From contig SZWC01023106.1 in assembly GCA_023375785.1 (NCBI GenBank), forward strand, positions 8,686 to 29,915: a stretch of DNA of 21,230 nucleotides. Reading direction: 5' to 3'. Made by a program: the position numbers and the translations under genes. This DNA comes from Penium margaritaceum (lineage: Eukaryota > Streptophyta > Zygnematophyceae > Desmidiales > Peniaceae). The notes beneath the pieces are model-generated. The model did not search any database and was not told where the DNA came from. It saw only the letters and a list, made by a program, of their open reading frames with translations. Shown in pieces: positions 7,851 through 16,815 of the stretch; positions within the stretch are counted from its first letter, which is position 1, and the number at the start of each line of letters is the position of its first letter.

Positions 7851-8660
7851 ATGGACCAGTCCCATCGCAACTTCACGTGCAACTCCTCAACTACCGGCGC
7901 CCCATTGGCTGCCACCGCTGCAACGTCAACCCCTGCGAGTACTAAAAACTCGCACGTCCCCATCGGACAACGCATGCAGCGTCTCCGCTACCTCGAACGT
8001 GAGAACAACGAAGCTGCACGGCAGCGACTTCGGATGGGTCCATATGTCGCGTCACCACCCCCCAAGCTGGCCAACGACGACTTCAACCGTCAGCCATTGG
8101 TCGGCAATACGGTGCCGGCAAGCATGCGCTTAGCGCACGTGCCATCTCCGCCTCTTTGGGACCAGCCTCCGTACAACAATCCACGCATGGTCGCCAAGCT
8201 GGTACATGACGTGGCTGTCAGCGACAGTGACACTGCCAGCCAGTCCGCCTTGTTCTATGCGCCGAGCTGCTCCGTGTTCCCGTCCAACGGCAACGTGGCT
8301 TCGGAGGCGGGCGTGGGTTTCGGGAAGCATTATTGGACGCATGAGAAGGACGTCGTGCTTCTATCGCTGGCGCTGGAGTACGTGGGAGAGTTCCGAGAAA
8401 TCAAGGGGTGGCAGACCAAGATGCACGCCGTCATCGCATTGAAGTTCAATGAGCGTCTCGGGTGCGATCCCCTAACGACGGACCAGATTCGATACCGCTG
8501 TAACAACCTCGCCAAAATCTGGCGGTTGGCGTACGAGCTCGTCAGTAAGAGCGGTAACTGCATTGATCGTATCCATTGGACGATAGAGCGCGATAGAAAG
8601 ACATGGGATTCTTTGAAGCGTACAAATCCTGCGATTCGAAGAATTGGGAAGAATTCATAA
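7851..8660 (+). CDS. Myb/SANT-like DNA-binding domain protein (intact, intronless)
   Basis: This is a putative DNA-binding nuclear protein of 269 residues. I chose the ATG at 7851 (CCACTATGGACC) because protein-like composition begins there; in-frame ATGs at 7650 and 7692 would extend it. The N-terminal half is Ser/Thr/Ala/Pro-rich and probably disordered, with a basic-acidic stretch, RMQRLRYLERENNEAARQR, at about 42-60. The C-terminal part (about 161-259) matches the Myb/SANT-like fold linked in plants to trihelix-like factors and PIF/Harbinger ORF1 proteins. It has YWTHEKDVVLLSLALEYV, a Trp at 187, FNERLGCDPLTTDQIRYR, CNNLAKIWRLAYELVSKSG and a final TWDSLKRTNP. No transposase is nearby. It ends at a TAA inside or next to LTR-like sequence. 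An undamaged frame among decayed elements suggests recent arrival or selection. The exact subfamily is uncertain. Confidence 0.75.
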   Translation: MDQSHRNFTCNSSTTGAPLAATAATSTPASTKNSHVPIGQRMQRLRYLERENNEAARQRLRMGPYVASPPPKLANDDFNRQPLVGNTVPASMRLAHVPSPPLWDQPPYNNPRMVAKLVHDVAVSDSDTASQSALFYAPSCSVFPSNGNVASEAGVGFGKHYWTHEKDVVLLSLALEYVGEFREIKGWQTKMHAVIALKFNERLGCDPLTTDQIRYRCNNLAKIWRLAYELVSKSGNCIDRIHWTIERDRKTWDSLKRTNPAIRRIGKNS

Positions 8661-9129
8661 TTCTTATTAAGCAATAAATTTACTTTGATGAAAATTGTCG
8701 AACAAGTTGAGGGAATCTATGCAATGACGAGAATTTCAGAGAGGTATGTGCCAGGTCTTTGGCACTTGAGCAGAGCCACACGTGCAACTTTACATCGTGA
8801 GTGGTCAATTTCAGAATCCCCACCAATAATTCAGGGGGTTTCGAGAATTTCGAGTCGCGGTTTAATAAAATTCTAGCGTCGTCGAGAACTCGAGCGAACA
8901 GTATCGGAACATTCATACAATTTACGATATTAATGTCGATCCTTCTCAAAAGTTGTCGAAGTTGTCACATTCCACACAAGGGGAACATTAAAGGTCGGTG
9001 CAAGGGGCCAAAATGCCCTCGGCCGAACAGCGTAGAAATCCTTTGGTCAACTCGCAGTGGGCCATGAATGTAAGCACATTAATGTATACTCTCGGAGTCA
9101 AGGGACTCGTGTACGTTTGGGACATAACA
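8637..9129 (-). repeat. Element 1 3' LTR (left copy), outer end unclear
   Basis: The minus-strand start TGTTATGTCCC follows the polypurine tract. It aligns with the right LTR, for example ACTTTGATGA at 8682 and 14186, TAAAAT near 8866 and 14371, and GAGAACTC at 8884 and 14389. Homology is clear from about 8640. Weaker matches (ACATGG, TGAAGC) may carry it to about 8585, inside the Myb/SANT-like coding region. Confidence 0.75.
8673..8678 (+). terminator. AATAAA poly(A)-signal-like hexamer
   Basis: AATAAA lies 13 nt after the stop of the Myb/SANT-like gene, within the region homologous to the LTR. It is close to the stop for a plant poly(A) signal. The right-hand LTR has no AATAAA at the matching position. 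Confidence 0.3.
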
Positions 9130-9162
9130 CTTCCCCCGCCCCCCTCCCCCTCCCACCTTTTA
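9130..9162 (-). other. Element 1 polypurine tract
   Basis: Apart from two T's, the minus strand is all purine except for a single C, in runs of G with a few A (plus strand cttccccc through cccacctttt), directly before the LTR start TGTT. This is the usual primer for plus-strand DNA synthesis. It is G-richer than most. Confidence 0.75.
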
Positions 9163-9239
9163 GCTTTGACATCCCGACACGTTAGCAGACGTAGGCCGGT
9201 GACGAAGGTAATACCCGGTGACAACGGTAACTGCCGTTG

Positions 9240-9600
9240 ATCGGGTGGTTGACATCTCAGAGGTTGTCATGGGACTCCCAATTGTTGTGCATTGCATCAT
9301 AGCCATGTCACTTGACCAGATTCTCGATTTTTTTTCACGGCGTCCATGTTCAGTGCAGTCTTCAATGAGATAATTTGTATACCCGTCTGGGATGGATTGC
9401 CATGTTATCTGGCAGGCAAAGGCAAGCGGCAACAGAGGTTTGCATTTGCCAAATTTCAAACGGACTCAGCCATCAAATATTAAGCTTTGCGAAGTCCTGT
9501 CCTCGGAGCTTGATGTTCGTGGAGCTCAGTGGGACGCGATCACCAGTGTGAAACACGTCATTTTTGGTTCTCTGCTTGCTTCATAGTTGCTTGTGTCTTC
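9240..9600 (-). pseudogene. Element 1 integrase C-terminus (GPY/F-like) and chromodomain
   Basis: The minus strand carries the module after the integrase core: FHTGDRVPLSSTNIKL and GQDFAKL (from 9553), then a TGA, WLSPFEI, and in another frame LPDNMAIHP (about 9416-9390). The chromodomain follows: YLIED from 9372, then, after a frameshift in a run of eight A (plus-strand T, 9328-9335), ENLVK*HGYDAMHNNWESHD and NL to 9260. The expected Trp of the LVKW motif is TGA. Chromodomains bind methylated histone H3 and steer integration into heterochromatin; this one can no longer be made. Confidence 0.8.
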
Positions 9601-10357
9601 ACGAGATGGTATCCTCCCAAACAGTGGAGAAATCCTGTCAATGGATGTCGACTAGAGGAATATTGCTCCGGCTCTGAAGTCCATCTGGTGTGGCACGAAG
9701 TTTGCCGTAGACCATCTCAAACATGTTTTCACCTGTGGCGGTAGAAGTTGCGGGGTTGAATGTGAGTTCGGTAGTCAGCAGTTTTGCTACCCAATCCGTT
9801 TGTGCAACTCACACTAACTTTAGAGGGGTTTTTTGAGTGTCTAATTGGCTCGCTTGGTTCGCTCGTCGGTTAGAGGATTGAACGTCATTGATTACTGGAT
9901 CCGATTTCTGTAACGCGTCATCATTTCAAGCAAAAAACGGCTAGTGAAAGCGATTGTTTTTAATGTTAATGATGGTACGTGGCACACCGTGTAGCCGCAC
10001 ATTCCGATTTAGAAATAATTGTGATGTTCCCTCCGCGATGATGATGGAAATCGTTGGAATGTAGTCCAAAATTTTTTAAAACCTTTCCACTACCACAAGG
10101 ATGGGGTCATAGCCCTTGGGAGTGGCGGGCAACCCCATCAAAAAATCCATGCTGATGTTGACCCACGGCTCTGTCAAAACAGGGAGAGGTTGGAGTAGTC
10201 CTGATGGCCTGGTGCGATGAGGTTTTTGTCATTGATAGGTTTTGCATGATTTGTAGAAGGCTACCGCGTCCGTCTGCACCTTGTCCCACCAATAACACTT
10301 TTCCAGCTTCTTTAGCAACTTGTTCTCGCCAAAGTGTCCATCTGGACCTATGTCGTG
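9600..10357 (-). pseudogene. Element 1 integrase zinc-binding and core domains
   Basis: The integrase inserts the cDNA into the host genome. The H2C2 module begins at 10357 with HDIGPDGHFGENKLLKKLEK, then CYWWDKVQTDAVAFYKSCKT, where the second Cys of the CxxC is Tyr. A TGA at 10229-10231 follows YQ, where relatives have Arg (CQR). GLLQPLP and ISMDFLMGLPATPKGYD carry the first catalytic Asp (near 10146-10148), and then VRLHGVPRTII, where the SDRD motif with the second Asp is lost. A late piece, STATGENMFEMVYGK (about 9750-9700), matches the end of the core. Several frameshifts and stops lie between. Confidence 0.85.
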
Positions 10358-10560
10358 GCGCTCCTCCAATAACAGCCGTCACAATTCCATGTTTGGTGGA
10401 TGACAACATAGCAAGTGAAACGTCATTACCAATAGGGATCGTGGAACAAGAAATCGCTTTTATCATATCTACCGAGTTCGGTGGGTATGATAAGACTCTT
10501 CATAACCATTCGTAAATAGCCTCACGAGGTATGGGTCTTATTTGAGTTATGGCATGTTGA

Positions 10561-10980
10561 TCTCGATCGTCACATTTGGTTTCCACCTCAGAGCATCCAC
10601 TGGATTTGCTTTTTCAAGCCGATACTCAATATCATGGTCAAAGTTGGACTCAAGAAACTCCATCCATCAAGCTTGTTCGCAACTCAGATTTGGCTCAGTC
10701 TTGAGATATTTTAACGTGTGGTGGTTGGTGCGGACAATGCATTGTCGACATTTAAAGTAGCATCGCCACATTTTGAATGTGTGTACATCTACAATCATCT
10801 CCTTTTCATGCACATTGCAGTTGAGTTCCGGTCTGCACAGTTTTCATAACGTGTACGTGACTGGTTCTTCTTGACTTTTGTTGTCCTAGAGGGGAATGGC
10901 TCCGTTTTGCTCAATCGGATGCACAAGTGGCCATGACGTAGTCCACCGTTGGATCCACGAATCATAGGGCTAGAACCAAG
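10561..10980 (-). pseudogene. Element 1 RNase H domain
   Basis: RNase H removes the RNA strand after reverse transcription. A long open stretch from 10843 reads KLCRPELNCNVHEKEMIVDV, then CIVRTNHHTLKYLKTEPNL, then WMEFLESNFDHDIEYRLEKA and NPVDALRW, close to the family pattern. The only stop in it is a TGA at 10667-10669, where relatives have Arg (QARW). Upstream, towards 10980, only scraps such as DYVMATCASD resemble the TTDASD start. Between RNase H and the integrase zinc finger (10358-10560) I see no conserved motif. Confidence 0.85.
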
Positions 10981-11059
10981 GTCACGATGTTTTTGAAAGA
11001 GTCATACGCCTCTTGTTTGCTACATCCCTGATTCTACTCAGAAATTATACGAGTAAGAT

Positions 11060-12094
11060 CGGAGAGAGGCACAGACACCGGGCGTAGTCCTTTATAAATT
11101 GATGATAGAAATTACAAAATCCCAAAAGCATTTTTATGTCACAAACATTGGTAGCCATCGGCCAACTAGCAACTACCTCCACATTTTTCTTTTCAATAGT
11201 GATCCATCCGCCGTTGATGATGTGGCCAAAAAACTCAATTGAACGGCAACCAAAGTTGCATTCTTAGATTTCCCAAAACACATCGCTCTATGTTATATCT
11301 CGAGAAGCTTTTGTAGGTTTCCGTTGTGCTCCTCGTGGTCATGGTTCTACACCACGACATGCTCACATCGTGGTTGTATGATACATGATGACAAAGTCAT
11401 CGAGATCCGGGCAAAAATGTTTTTCATTGCCGCCACGAATGTTATGAGGGCATTTGCGAGTCCAGACGACACAACTATAGACTCAAAGTGACCATATTTG
11501 GTGTGAAATGCTGTTTTCTTGATGGCCTTCTCAGCCACGTGGATTCGATGATACCCGCTGTGCAGTTCGATTTTCATGAAAGTTTCAATTTCAATTTTTT
11601 GATCCACAGAGTTTGTCAAAACGTTTGATTGCTCAAAGAAGAGGGTAGCGGTTCTTGGTGGTAATTTCGTTCAACACTTGGTGATCCACGCACATCCACA
11701 TCTCTCCGGTTTTCTTTTTCACAAAATGCATGTGTAACGTAGGGTGACGTGGGTCTGTTGAACCCCTGACCAAGTATCGCGTCTAGCTACTTTTTAGTAC
11801 GGTCAGCTTGTAGTTGCTCATTCGATAGGCCTCTTTTAGTGTCAGTATGTTGTCTGGCTTTAGGTTTATCTGGTGATCACGTCTTCATGGTGGAGGTAAC
11901 TCTTGGGGCTGTTCATCACAAAAATCCCTTTTGAACTTGATGACAAGGGATGAAAATTCCTCCATAACAACTCCGAACTTGTCAGGTATGGAGGCGTTTT
12001 TGGTTGCCTTTGCTGTTACAGCTTCCTTTATTCCCTGTGTTTCCACGTGGACTAGCCACGCTTGTTCTCTGTGTTCAAGATATCTTTTGGCCAT
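11060..12094 (-). pseudogene. Element 1 reverse transcriptase
   Basis: The segment opens at about 12094 with the pre-RT linker ending FKRDFCDEQPQELPPP, followed by RRDHQINLKPKAT, the family's LPPxRxxDHxIxLxP motif. A decayed fingers region follows. Then an open run (11619-11347) reads FMKIELHSGYHRIHVAEKAI and KKTAFHTKYGHFESIVV, followed by SGLANALITFVAAMKNIF. It covers motif A and the block after it, with Glu where the family usually has the catalytic Asp. The YLDD motif is destroyed by frameshift (about 11350-11390). The thumb is well kept in a long frame (about 11265-11080): CNFGCRSIEFFGHII, VASWPMATNVCDIKMLLGFC, NFYHQFIKDY. The family call is firm and the enzyme is dead. Confidence 0.9.
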
Positions 12095-12369
12095 GTCCTA
12101 AGATATTAGCTAGTATTTTGCAATGTTACAACTTCCTCTACTGCTTCTACATTTCTTGCTTCCTGTAACCGCCACTACATAATGGGTCGCTCGATCAAAG
12201 ACAGGTGCCATCTTGTAACGTTTATATTGGTGTAGACCAATGCAATGCTCTAGTCTACATGCAGATTGTGCCACCGTAAGAAATCCAACTGAAGGATGAT
12301 TTTGTGGTCGCTCATTGGACGAGATCACCGAGACATTGTATTGTGCAGATATTTGATTTACAATCACAG

Positions 12370-12600
12370 AGGTTCATGAATCTGATGGATCTGCATTCGG
12401 CTATCAAGGATTACTCCTTCAAACACCCCTAGTTTGGACCGCAAACCCAGCTTTTGAACCCTGTCATTGCTTACAATGTTATAAGAAGCTCCTCCATCTT
12501 GTACTGCCACTATTGTTCAACGAATTTTACAATCCCTCGGTTCTACTCGTAGCAATATTACTAGTTGGTCAACCTCATCTCGCTCGTAAAACTTTACAGT
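12370..12600 (-). pseudogene. Element 1 aspartic protease remnant
   Basis: The minus strand reads VQDGGASYNIVSNDRVQKLG and LRSKLGVFEGVILDSRMQIH. This matches the retropepsin pattern DSGASHNFIS...KLGL of Ty3/gypsy elements. The active-site Asp is kept as DGG, with Ser changed to Gly. The next frame (12367-12110) is linker to the RT with no clear motif. Confidence 0.65.
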
Positions 12601-12739
12601 CTTAAGAATCCTCATTTGCGGTGATGTTATCAGCTCAAATGGGCGATTGGTCCATGAAGACATCTCCAACCGGAAAAGAGTTCAGTAGTCTACTCTTGTT
12701 CTTTGCCGTTTCCTGACTCCTCATTTTTACTCTATGACT

Positions 12740-13839
12740 TCTCCCCCTTTTTTGCCTGATGATAGCATTTTGGACAACTGTGAGAGATGTGCCCCGACTT
12801 CTCACAAGTCCAAGAGAGCTACTCAGCATGTTGATCGATGGTATTGATCTCCATTTTGGATGAGGTTTCCACCCACAAGGAGACTTCCATCCGCCATTAT
12901 AGGGATTGTGGCCTTGGAGTCACCAAGTTTTGGATTCCTACATCTGAGCATCGTTTAATTCAGTGGTATAGACATAATTGGCTGCTGTGATTGTTTGTGG
13001 AAGGTTGTCTTGGATGCCAAAAATGGCCATTGCTTGCAAAAAATTGCATTTGAGATGCCGTAGAAATAGAGCTCATTGTAGACAAGTTAACTACCAATAA
13101 TGATTCCGTGAAATCGTTGCATGTACTGTGTCACGTTGGTCTGTTGACAAAGGACTTGAAGCCTATGTTGTGCACGAGAATTCTTATTCTCTTTTCCAAG
13201 TTGGGTTAGGGTGGTGCGCATGAATATCATCCCGGTTCTTGTTGGAGTCAAAGTGTCCGGCTACGTCAGATTGATCCGCTCGAGAGGTAGAACACATGCG
13301 GTCAACAATGTGAGAGTGGTCCCATGAGCCATTGTTCAAGCTTTGCCGATCTCTAGTTGTCGTTAGATGGTATTTGCCTAAGACCACCAACTCAAAGTCG
13401 TGTTACGTAAAAGCGAGGCCACAAGGTGAATTCAATTTTATTTTTTAGGATAAAAAACAATATCAAAGGAAAATTACACCTGCAAACTCGATAGCCACCT
13501 CCTGACCGTCGGCCCTTTAAAGTTTGTACGAGTAAACGATCGAGGAAGTGCAGTAAATTTTGGAACTCACTTGAGAGTTGAATTTTTCTCTTGATGAGCA
13601 CCTATTCTTACTTGCAGCTCCTCTATCATTGCATTGACTTGTTGTAGTAGATGGGTGTTTACGCTCTTGAGTCTTGACAGTTTCAGGCTCACTTCTTTGA
13701 TGCAAGCCTCTCGATGAGTGCCTCCCATTGCATTAGGTGCCGTCTCAGCGGACAACGGTGGGGACGAAGGGTTTGCTGAGCTGGAGGCATCCGTCATTGG
13801 GTTGGCCATCAAGGTCATCGGTACTGTGACATTTGCCAA
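12740..13839 (-). pseudogene. Element 1 gag with zinc knuckle
   Basis: Gag forms the particle and binds the RNA. The N-terminus is open from an ATG at 13839: Ser/Pro/Ala-rich, then a helical, probably coiled segment, EVSLKLSRLKSVNTHLLQQV and NAMIEELQVRIG. The central capsid region is broken into frames; HRLQVLCQQTNVTQYMQRFH (about 13170-13110) matches the capsid pattern of this group. The knuckle at 12765-12815 reads SWTCEKSGHISHSCPKC, a CCHC motif whose first Cys is now Ser. Several stops separate the parts. Confidence 0.75.
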
Positions 13840-14071
13840 AAAAAATCACTTTTTCCTTGTTTTCCTAAAGAGCATCGTTGTTCACATCTTACTGATCATC
13901 CATCGCCAGAGTCTTTGCCGCTTACTACTATTCATCACTGCATGCGTTCACTCTGTTCACCATTGTCGTCACAAGGTCTGCAAACATCTGAACAGTGGAC
14001 ATGTGTTGAAGGATTTTGTGAGGTTGTCGCCTTGTACTCAATGTGTTAGCTGCCCTTCCAGCATTGCTGCA

Positions 14072-14082
14072 CCCTAATACCA
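14072..14082 (-). other. Element 1 primer binding site (Met-tRNA type)
   Basis: The minus strand reads TGGTATTAGGG two bases after the 5' LTR end. Plant chromoviruses and many other LTR elements use TGGTATCAGAGC, complementary to initiator Met tRNA. Over 12 bases 9 agree. The 13840-14071 leader between it and gag holds no gene. Confidence 0.7.
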
Positions 14083-14084
14083 AG

Positions 14085-14618
14085 TGTTACGCCGAGCAAA
14101 ACATGGTTCACAGGGAGGAGGTGTGGAGCAGGAGACAATATGGTGGATTCAGAAGAATGGATAATATGTATTCAGAGGTAAGTCTACTTTGATGACATGT
14201 GTCGAGGTTTACTGTGTGTACACAATGAAAGGAATCATAATGAGGCGTATGTTGGATCTTTGGTGCTGGAGCCAAGAGACGCGTGCGACGTCGCTTGGCT
14301 CATGAGTGGTTGCTTTGAGAAAAGTTTCCGATAAGTTGAGGGACTTTGAGAATACCAAGGCGTGGTTCTATAAAATCCTAACACTGTTGAGAACTCAATG
14401 GACAAGTATCAAAACATCAATATAGTTCATGATATTTTCATCATTCCTTTGTCAAATTTGGTTTAGATTTTAACTTCAGAACCTTTCTATTGAGGTCATC
14501 AAGTAGAAAGGTCACAATGATGCACTCAGAGACACGTGGGTAAGTAACTGTAGCAAGAAATTCATAATGCTCTTGGAGTATTCCAGGCTACAACAGTAGA
14601 AAAGCATGGGTGATATCT
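14085..14618 (-). repeat. Element 1 5' LTR (right copy)
   Basis: Its minus-strand end, CTCGGCGTAACA, lies directly before the primer site and sets the inner boundary. The outer boundary (about 14618, minus-strand AGATATCACCC) comes from alignment with TGTTATGTCCC of the left copy. Length about 534 nt, matching the 540-nt LTR of element 2. The CCATGT and ATATTGT blocks near its end are also found near the end of that LTR. Confidence 0.75.
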
Positions 14619-14689
14619 AGAGACTGGAAAGGGACCAATGACTCATAGCATAAATCCAGCGATGAATCTATTCGTCTTAGTAAATTCCT

Positions 14690-15150
14690 CGTCCTTTCCA
14701 TCACCTACTATGTTGACACATGGAGTGATGACAGGAGGTACAAGGCAACAATCACAAAAATGAAAAATAGACGTGTACATTAAGATTGAATACCAGCTAT
14801 TCCAAGGACTCACCGTAGGTATCGATGAGCTTAGGAATTTTGCATGGAGGAGCAATTGCTCGTTAACTAAGACGAGTAACTCTCTAGCTAATCCCAAATA
14901 AATTCAAAACTCCTTTACTCGTTTGATTCAATGAATCAAATGGAAACAAAGGTGTAGATGTGGCTGAAAACCTAGTAGGTACACTTCACCATTACCAGGA
15001 TCACTAACAACAAGAGAAGAGGTTGACCTTACAACTTCATTTGTTTGACATGGCACTAAGTTGGTGGTCTGATCTAAAGGATTCCATTAAAGTATAGGAG
15101 AATGGCAGAGCAAGATTAACGGAAAACTATCTATCTGTGAAACAATTTGC
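14690..15150 (+). pseudogene. Element 2 gag fragment
   Basis: This plus-strand remnant starts with GGTRQQSQK and QLFQGLTVGIDELRNF, which aligns with GGTHREACI...LLQQVNAMIEELQ of element 1 gag. Near 14950-15100 come VDVAENLVGTLHHYQD and LQLHLFDMALSWWSDLKDSI, the WWxDL motif of Ty3/gypsy capsid, split over frames by stops. It ends where the RT thumb begins, so the knuckle, protease and RT palm are deleted. The leader 14619-14689 holds nothing recognisable. Confidence 0.65.
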
Positions 15151-15162
15151 TGTTGCATGAGG

Positions 15163-15620
15163 TTTTTTGGGTACTTCATCGGCATCAGGCAAATGACAAT
15201 GGTCCCAATCAAAGGGGCAGCTCTCACTTGTTGACAGAAACTAGCAATGTCTAAGGATTCCAATTATTTATAAGGTTTCGAAAAACCATCGAGTAGAAGT
15301 GAAGCAATAGTGTAGAGAAAGCATTACAAAACCTTTCTCGCATAGGCGTTAACTTTATAATTGATAATTTAAATAGTGGAGTATTTTATTTCTACCAATG
15401 CGTCTGATAAAAAAATAGTTCTCCTCCAAGACAACGGCGGCAGAGAGAAATGAATGTACACATATCAAGGAACCTATCAGGTCAAAGTTTAACTATGTGG
15501 TGCACAAAAATGTATGGTGATTGTTGTGCAAACGTTCAACGTGTCGCGGAAATTTTTGGAATATTGAAAGTGTGGTGTCCACACCAACCACCACACCCTG
15601 AAATATGTAAAGACAGCCAA
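15163..15620 (+). pseudogene. Element 2 RT thumb end and RNase H
   Basis: FGYFIGIRQMTMVPIKGAAL at 15163-15222 matches the thumb-end LGFxxFYRxFIxxY...AAPLT block. YFISTNASDKKIVLLQDNGG (from about 15381) matches the RNase H TTDASD...LLQD start and is followed by a TGA. MVIVVQTFNVSRKFLEY and CGVHTNHHTLKYVKTANC (to about 15620) match EMIVDVHTFKMW and VRTNHHTLKYLKT of element 1. The frame changes and stops make it non-functional. From 15621 to 15867 no motif is visible. Confidence 0.75.
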
Positions 15621-15867
15621 CTGTTAGCCGTCAACAAAGTTGAAGATGTATTTGCTTGAGTCCTTCTCTGACTACCAGATTCAGTACCATCTTGGAAAAA
15701 CAATACAACAAATGTTCTAGTTCATTACATCTAATTGATGACCATGACTTTCTCACTACAAATTGATCGAGTTTTGAACCTCCCGTGATTGATTCCTTGG
15801 GACTACAAATAGTTCAGTGGGTACCACAGAACCAAACTCCACTTCAAATCTCCGTGTTGGTGACAAG

Positions 15868-16508
15868 GATGCTACAACACCGGTCCAGGTGGACACTTCC
15901 ACAAGGACAAGATGATCAAGAACCTACCACTATGGATGGTGTTAGATGAAAACCAACATCACAGACTATTGCAAGGCATGCAAATTTTGCCAACATGATA
16001 AGTCGCGATGAAGTAAGGCCCACGGTTTTCTTTCAACCACTACTGGTGCAAAACTACCCATAATCAGACTCCTCTAAGGACTTTGTCATGTGTTACCTCG
16101 TAACATTGGCATGTTTTGATGTATTTCTCGTTTGGTTGACTAGTCCAATAAATAATTCATTCATCCCGAAAACAATGAACACCACCAAGGAAACATTGTG
16201 GTTGTTCCTCAACAACACCGCCCAACGACATGGCTCCAAAATTATCTCCAACGACTGAGATGGGATCTTTATCAGTGGACTCTAGCAAAGGAATGTGGCT
16301 CACTATGATTGTCTAGTCCAAACAATCGTGGATTTTAATCCTCAGCCTGACGGAGGACACTTATCAGCCACCTAAACAACTTCTATGAACTTTGACTGAG
16401 CCACATAGCATTTATTTGACAATCAATCTACCGACTGTCGAGGTCACATAGAACTCCGCGATTTCAACATCCAAGGCTAAGCTAGTGAAAACAATTTCAT
16501 ATACTAAA
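15868..16508 (+). pseudogene. Element 2 integrase, zinc finger and core
   Basis: GCYNTGPGGHFHKDKMIKNL at 15868 matches the first half of the H2C2 module. DYCKACKFCQHDKS (from about 15962) supplies an intact CxxC. DFVMCYLVTLACFDVFLVW corresponds to the first catalytic Asp block. WLFLNNTAQRHGSKIISND is followed by a TGA at 16256-16258 where the SDRD-type Arg is expected, then DGIFISGL. NPQPDGG matches HPQTDGQ. EVT*NSAISTSKAKLV and TISYTK align with ELTFNPATSTATGENMF and MVYGK of element 1, so homology continues to about 16508 and stops there. Confidence 0.8.
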
Positions 16509-16636
16509 AGAAGTGTGTATAGAGATAATAGTGTTAGGAAGCTTCTACAAGGGTGTACTTTATTTATTTTTATGAAGGTTGCGCTGGAGTTCATTGAGTG
16601 GATTTTGTATGAGGAGGGGGTGAACAAGGTCAAATT

Positions 16637-16815
16637 GCATATGGGAAGTTCATGAGGAGGTGTATGAATGAGTGAGTGTATTATGATTAATAATTTTTTT
16701 ATACTCAGCTAGAGGTGCATTAGAGGAGAGGGGGAGGGTGTTGTTGTGTGAAAGTGCATATGGGAAGTGAATGTGAGGGTGTATAGAGGAATGAGTGCGG
16801 TGTTCATATGATTAT
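16637..16815 (+). repeat. Degenerate direct repeat, 119-bp spacing
   Basis: GCATATGGGAAG occurs at 16637 and 16756. Each copy is followed by a similar stretch: GAGG or GAGGG, GTGTAT, a GAATGAGTG word and ATGATTA. A weaker CATATGG follows near 16898. Two decayed copies of a tandem unit are the simplest reading. Confidence 0.45.

Larger units (their letters stand above)
8637..14618 (-). mobile_element. Element 1: old Ty3/gypsy chromovirus, structurally complete
   Basis: Read on the minus strand the order is 5' LTR (14618-14085), primer site, gag, protease, RT, RNase H, integrase, chromodomain, polypurine tract and 3' LTR (9129 leftwards). This order and the chromodomain define a chromovirus. 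Many stops and frameshifts make it non-coding today. The two LTRs align almost without net gaps (offset about 5504-5505) over much of their length but are strongly diverged, so insertion was ancient. Element 2 is a relative: both share RNase H block TNHHTLKY, FHTGD and GQDxAKL in the integrase tail, and the LTR ends. The left end touches the Myb/SANT-like gene. No target duplication could be fixed. Confidence 0.9.

Noticed and set aside
7664..8342. Minus-strand frames within the Myb/SANT-like gene
   Set aside because: They oppose a recognisable domain on the plus strand and show no motif.
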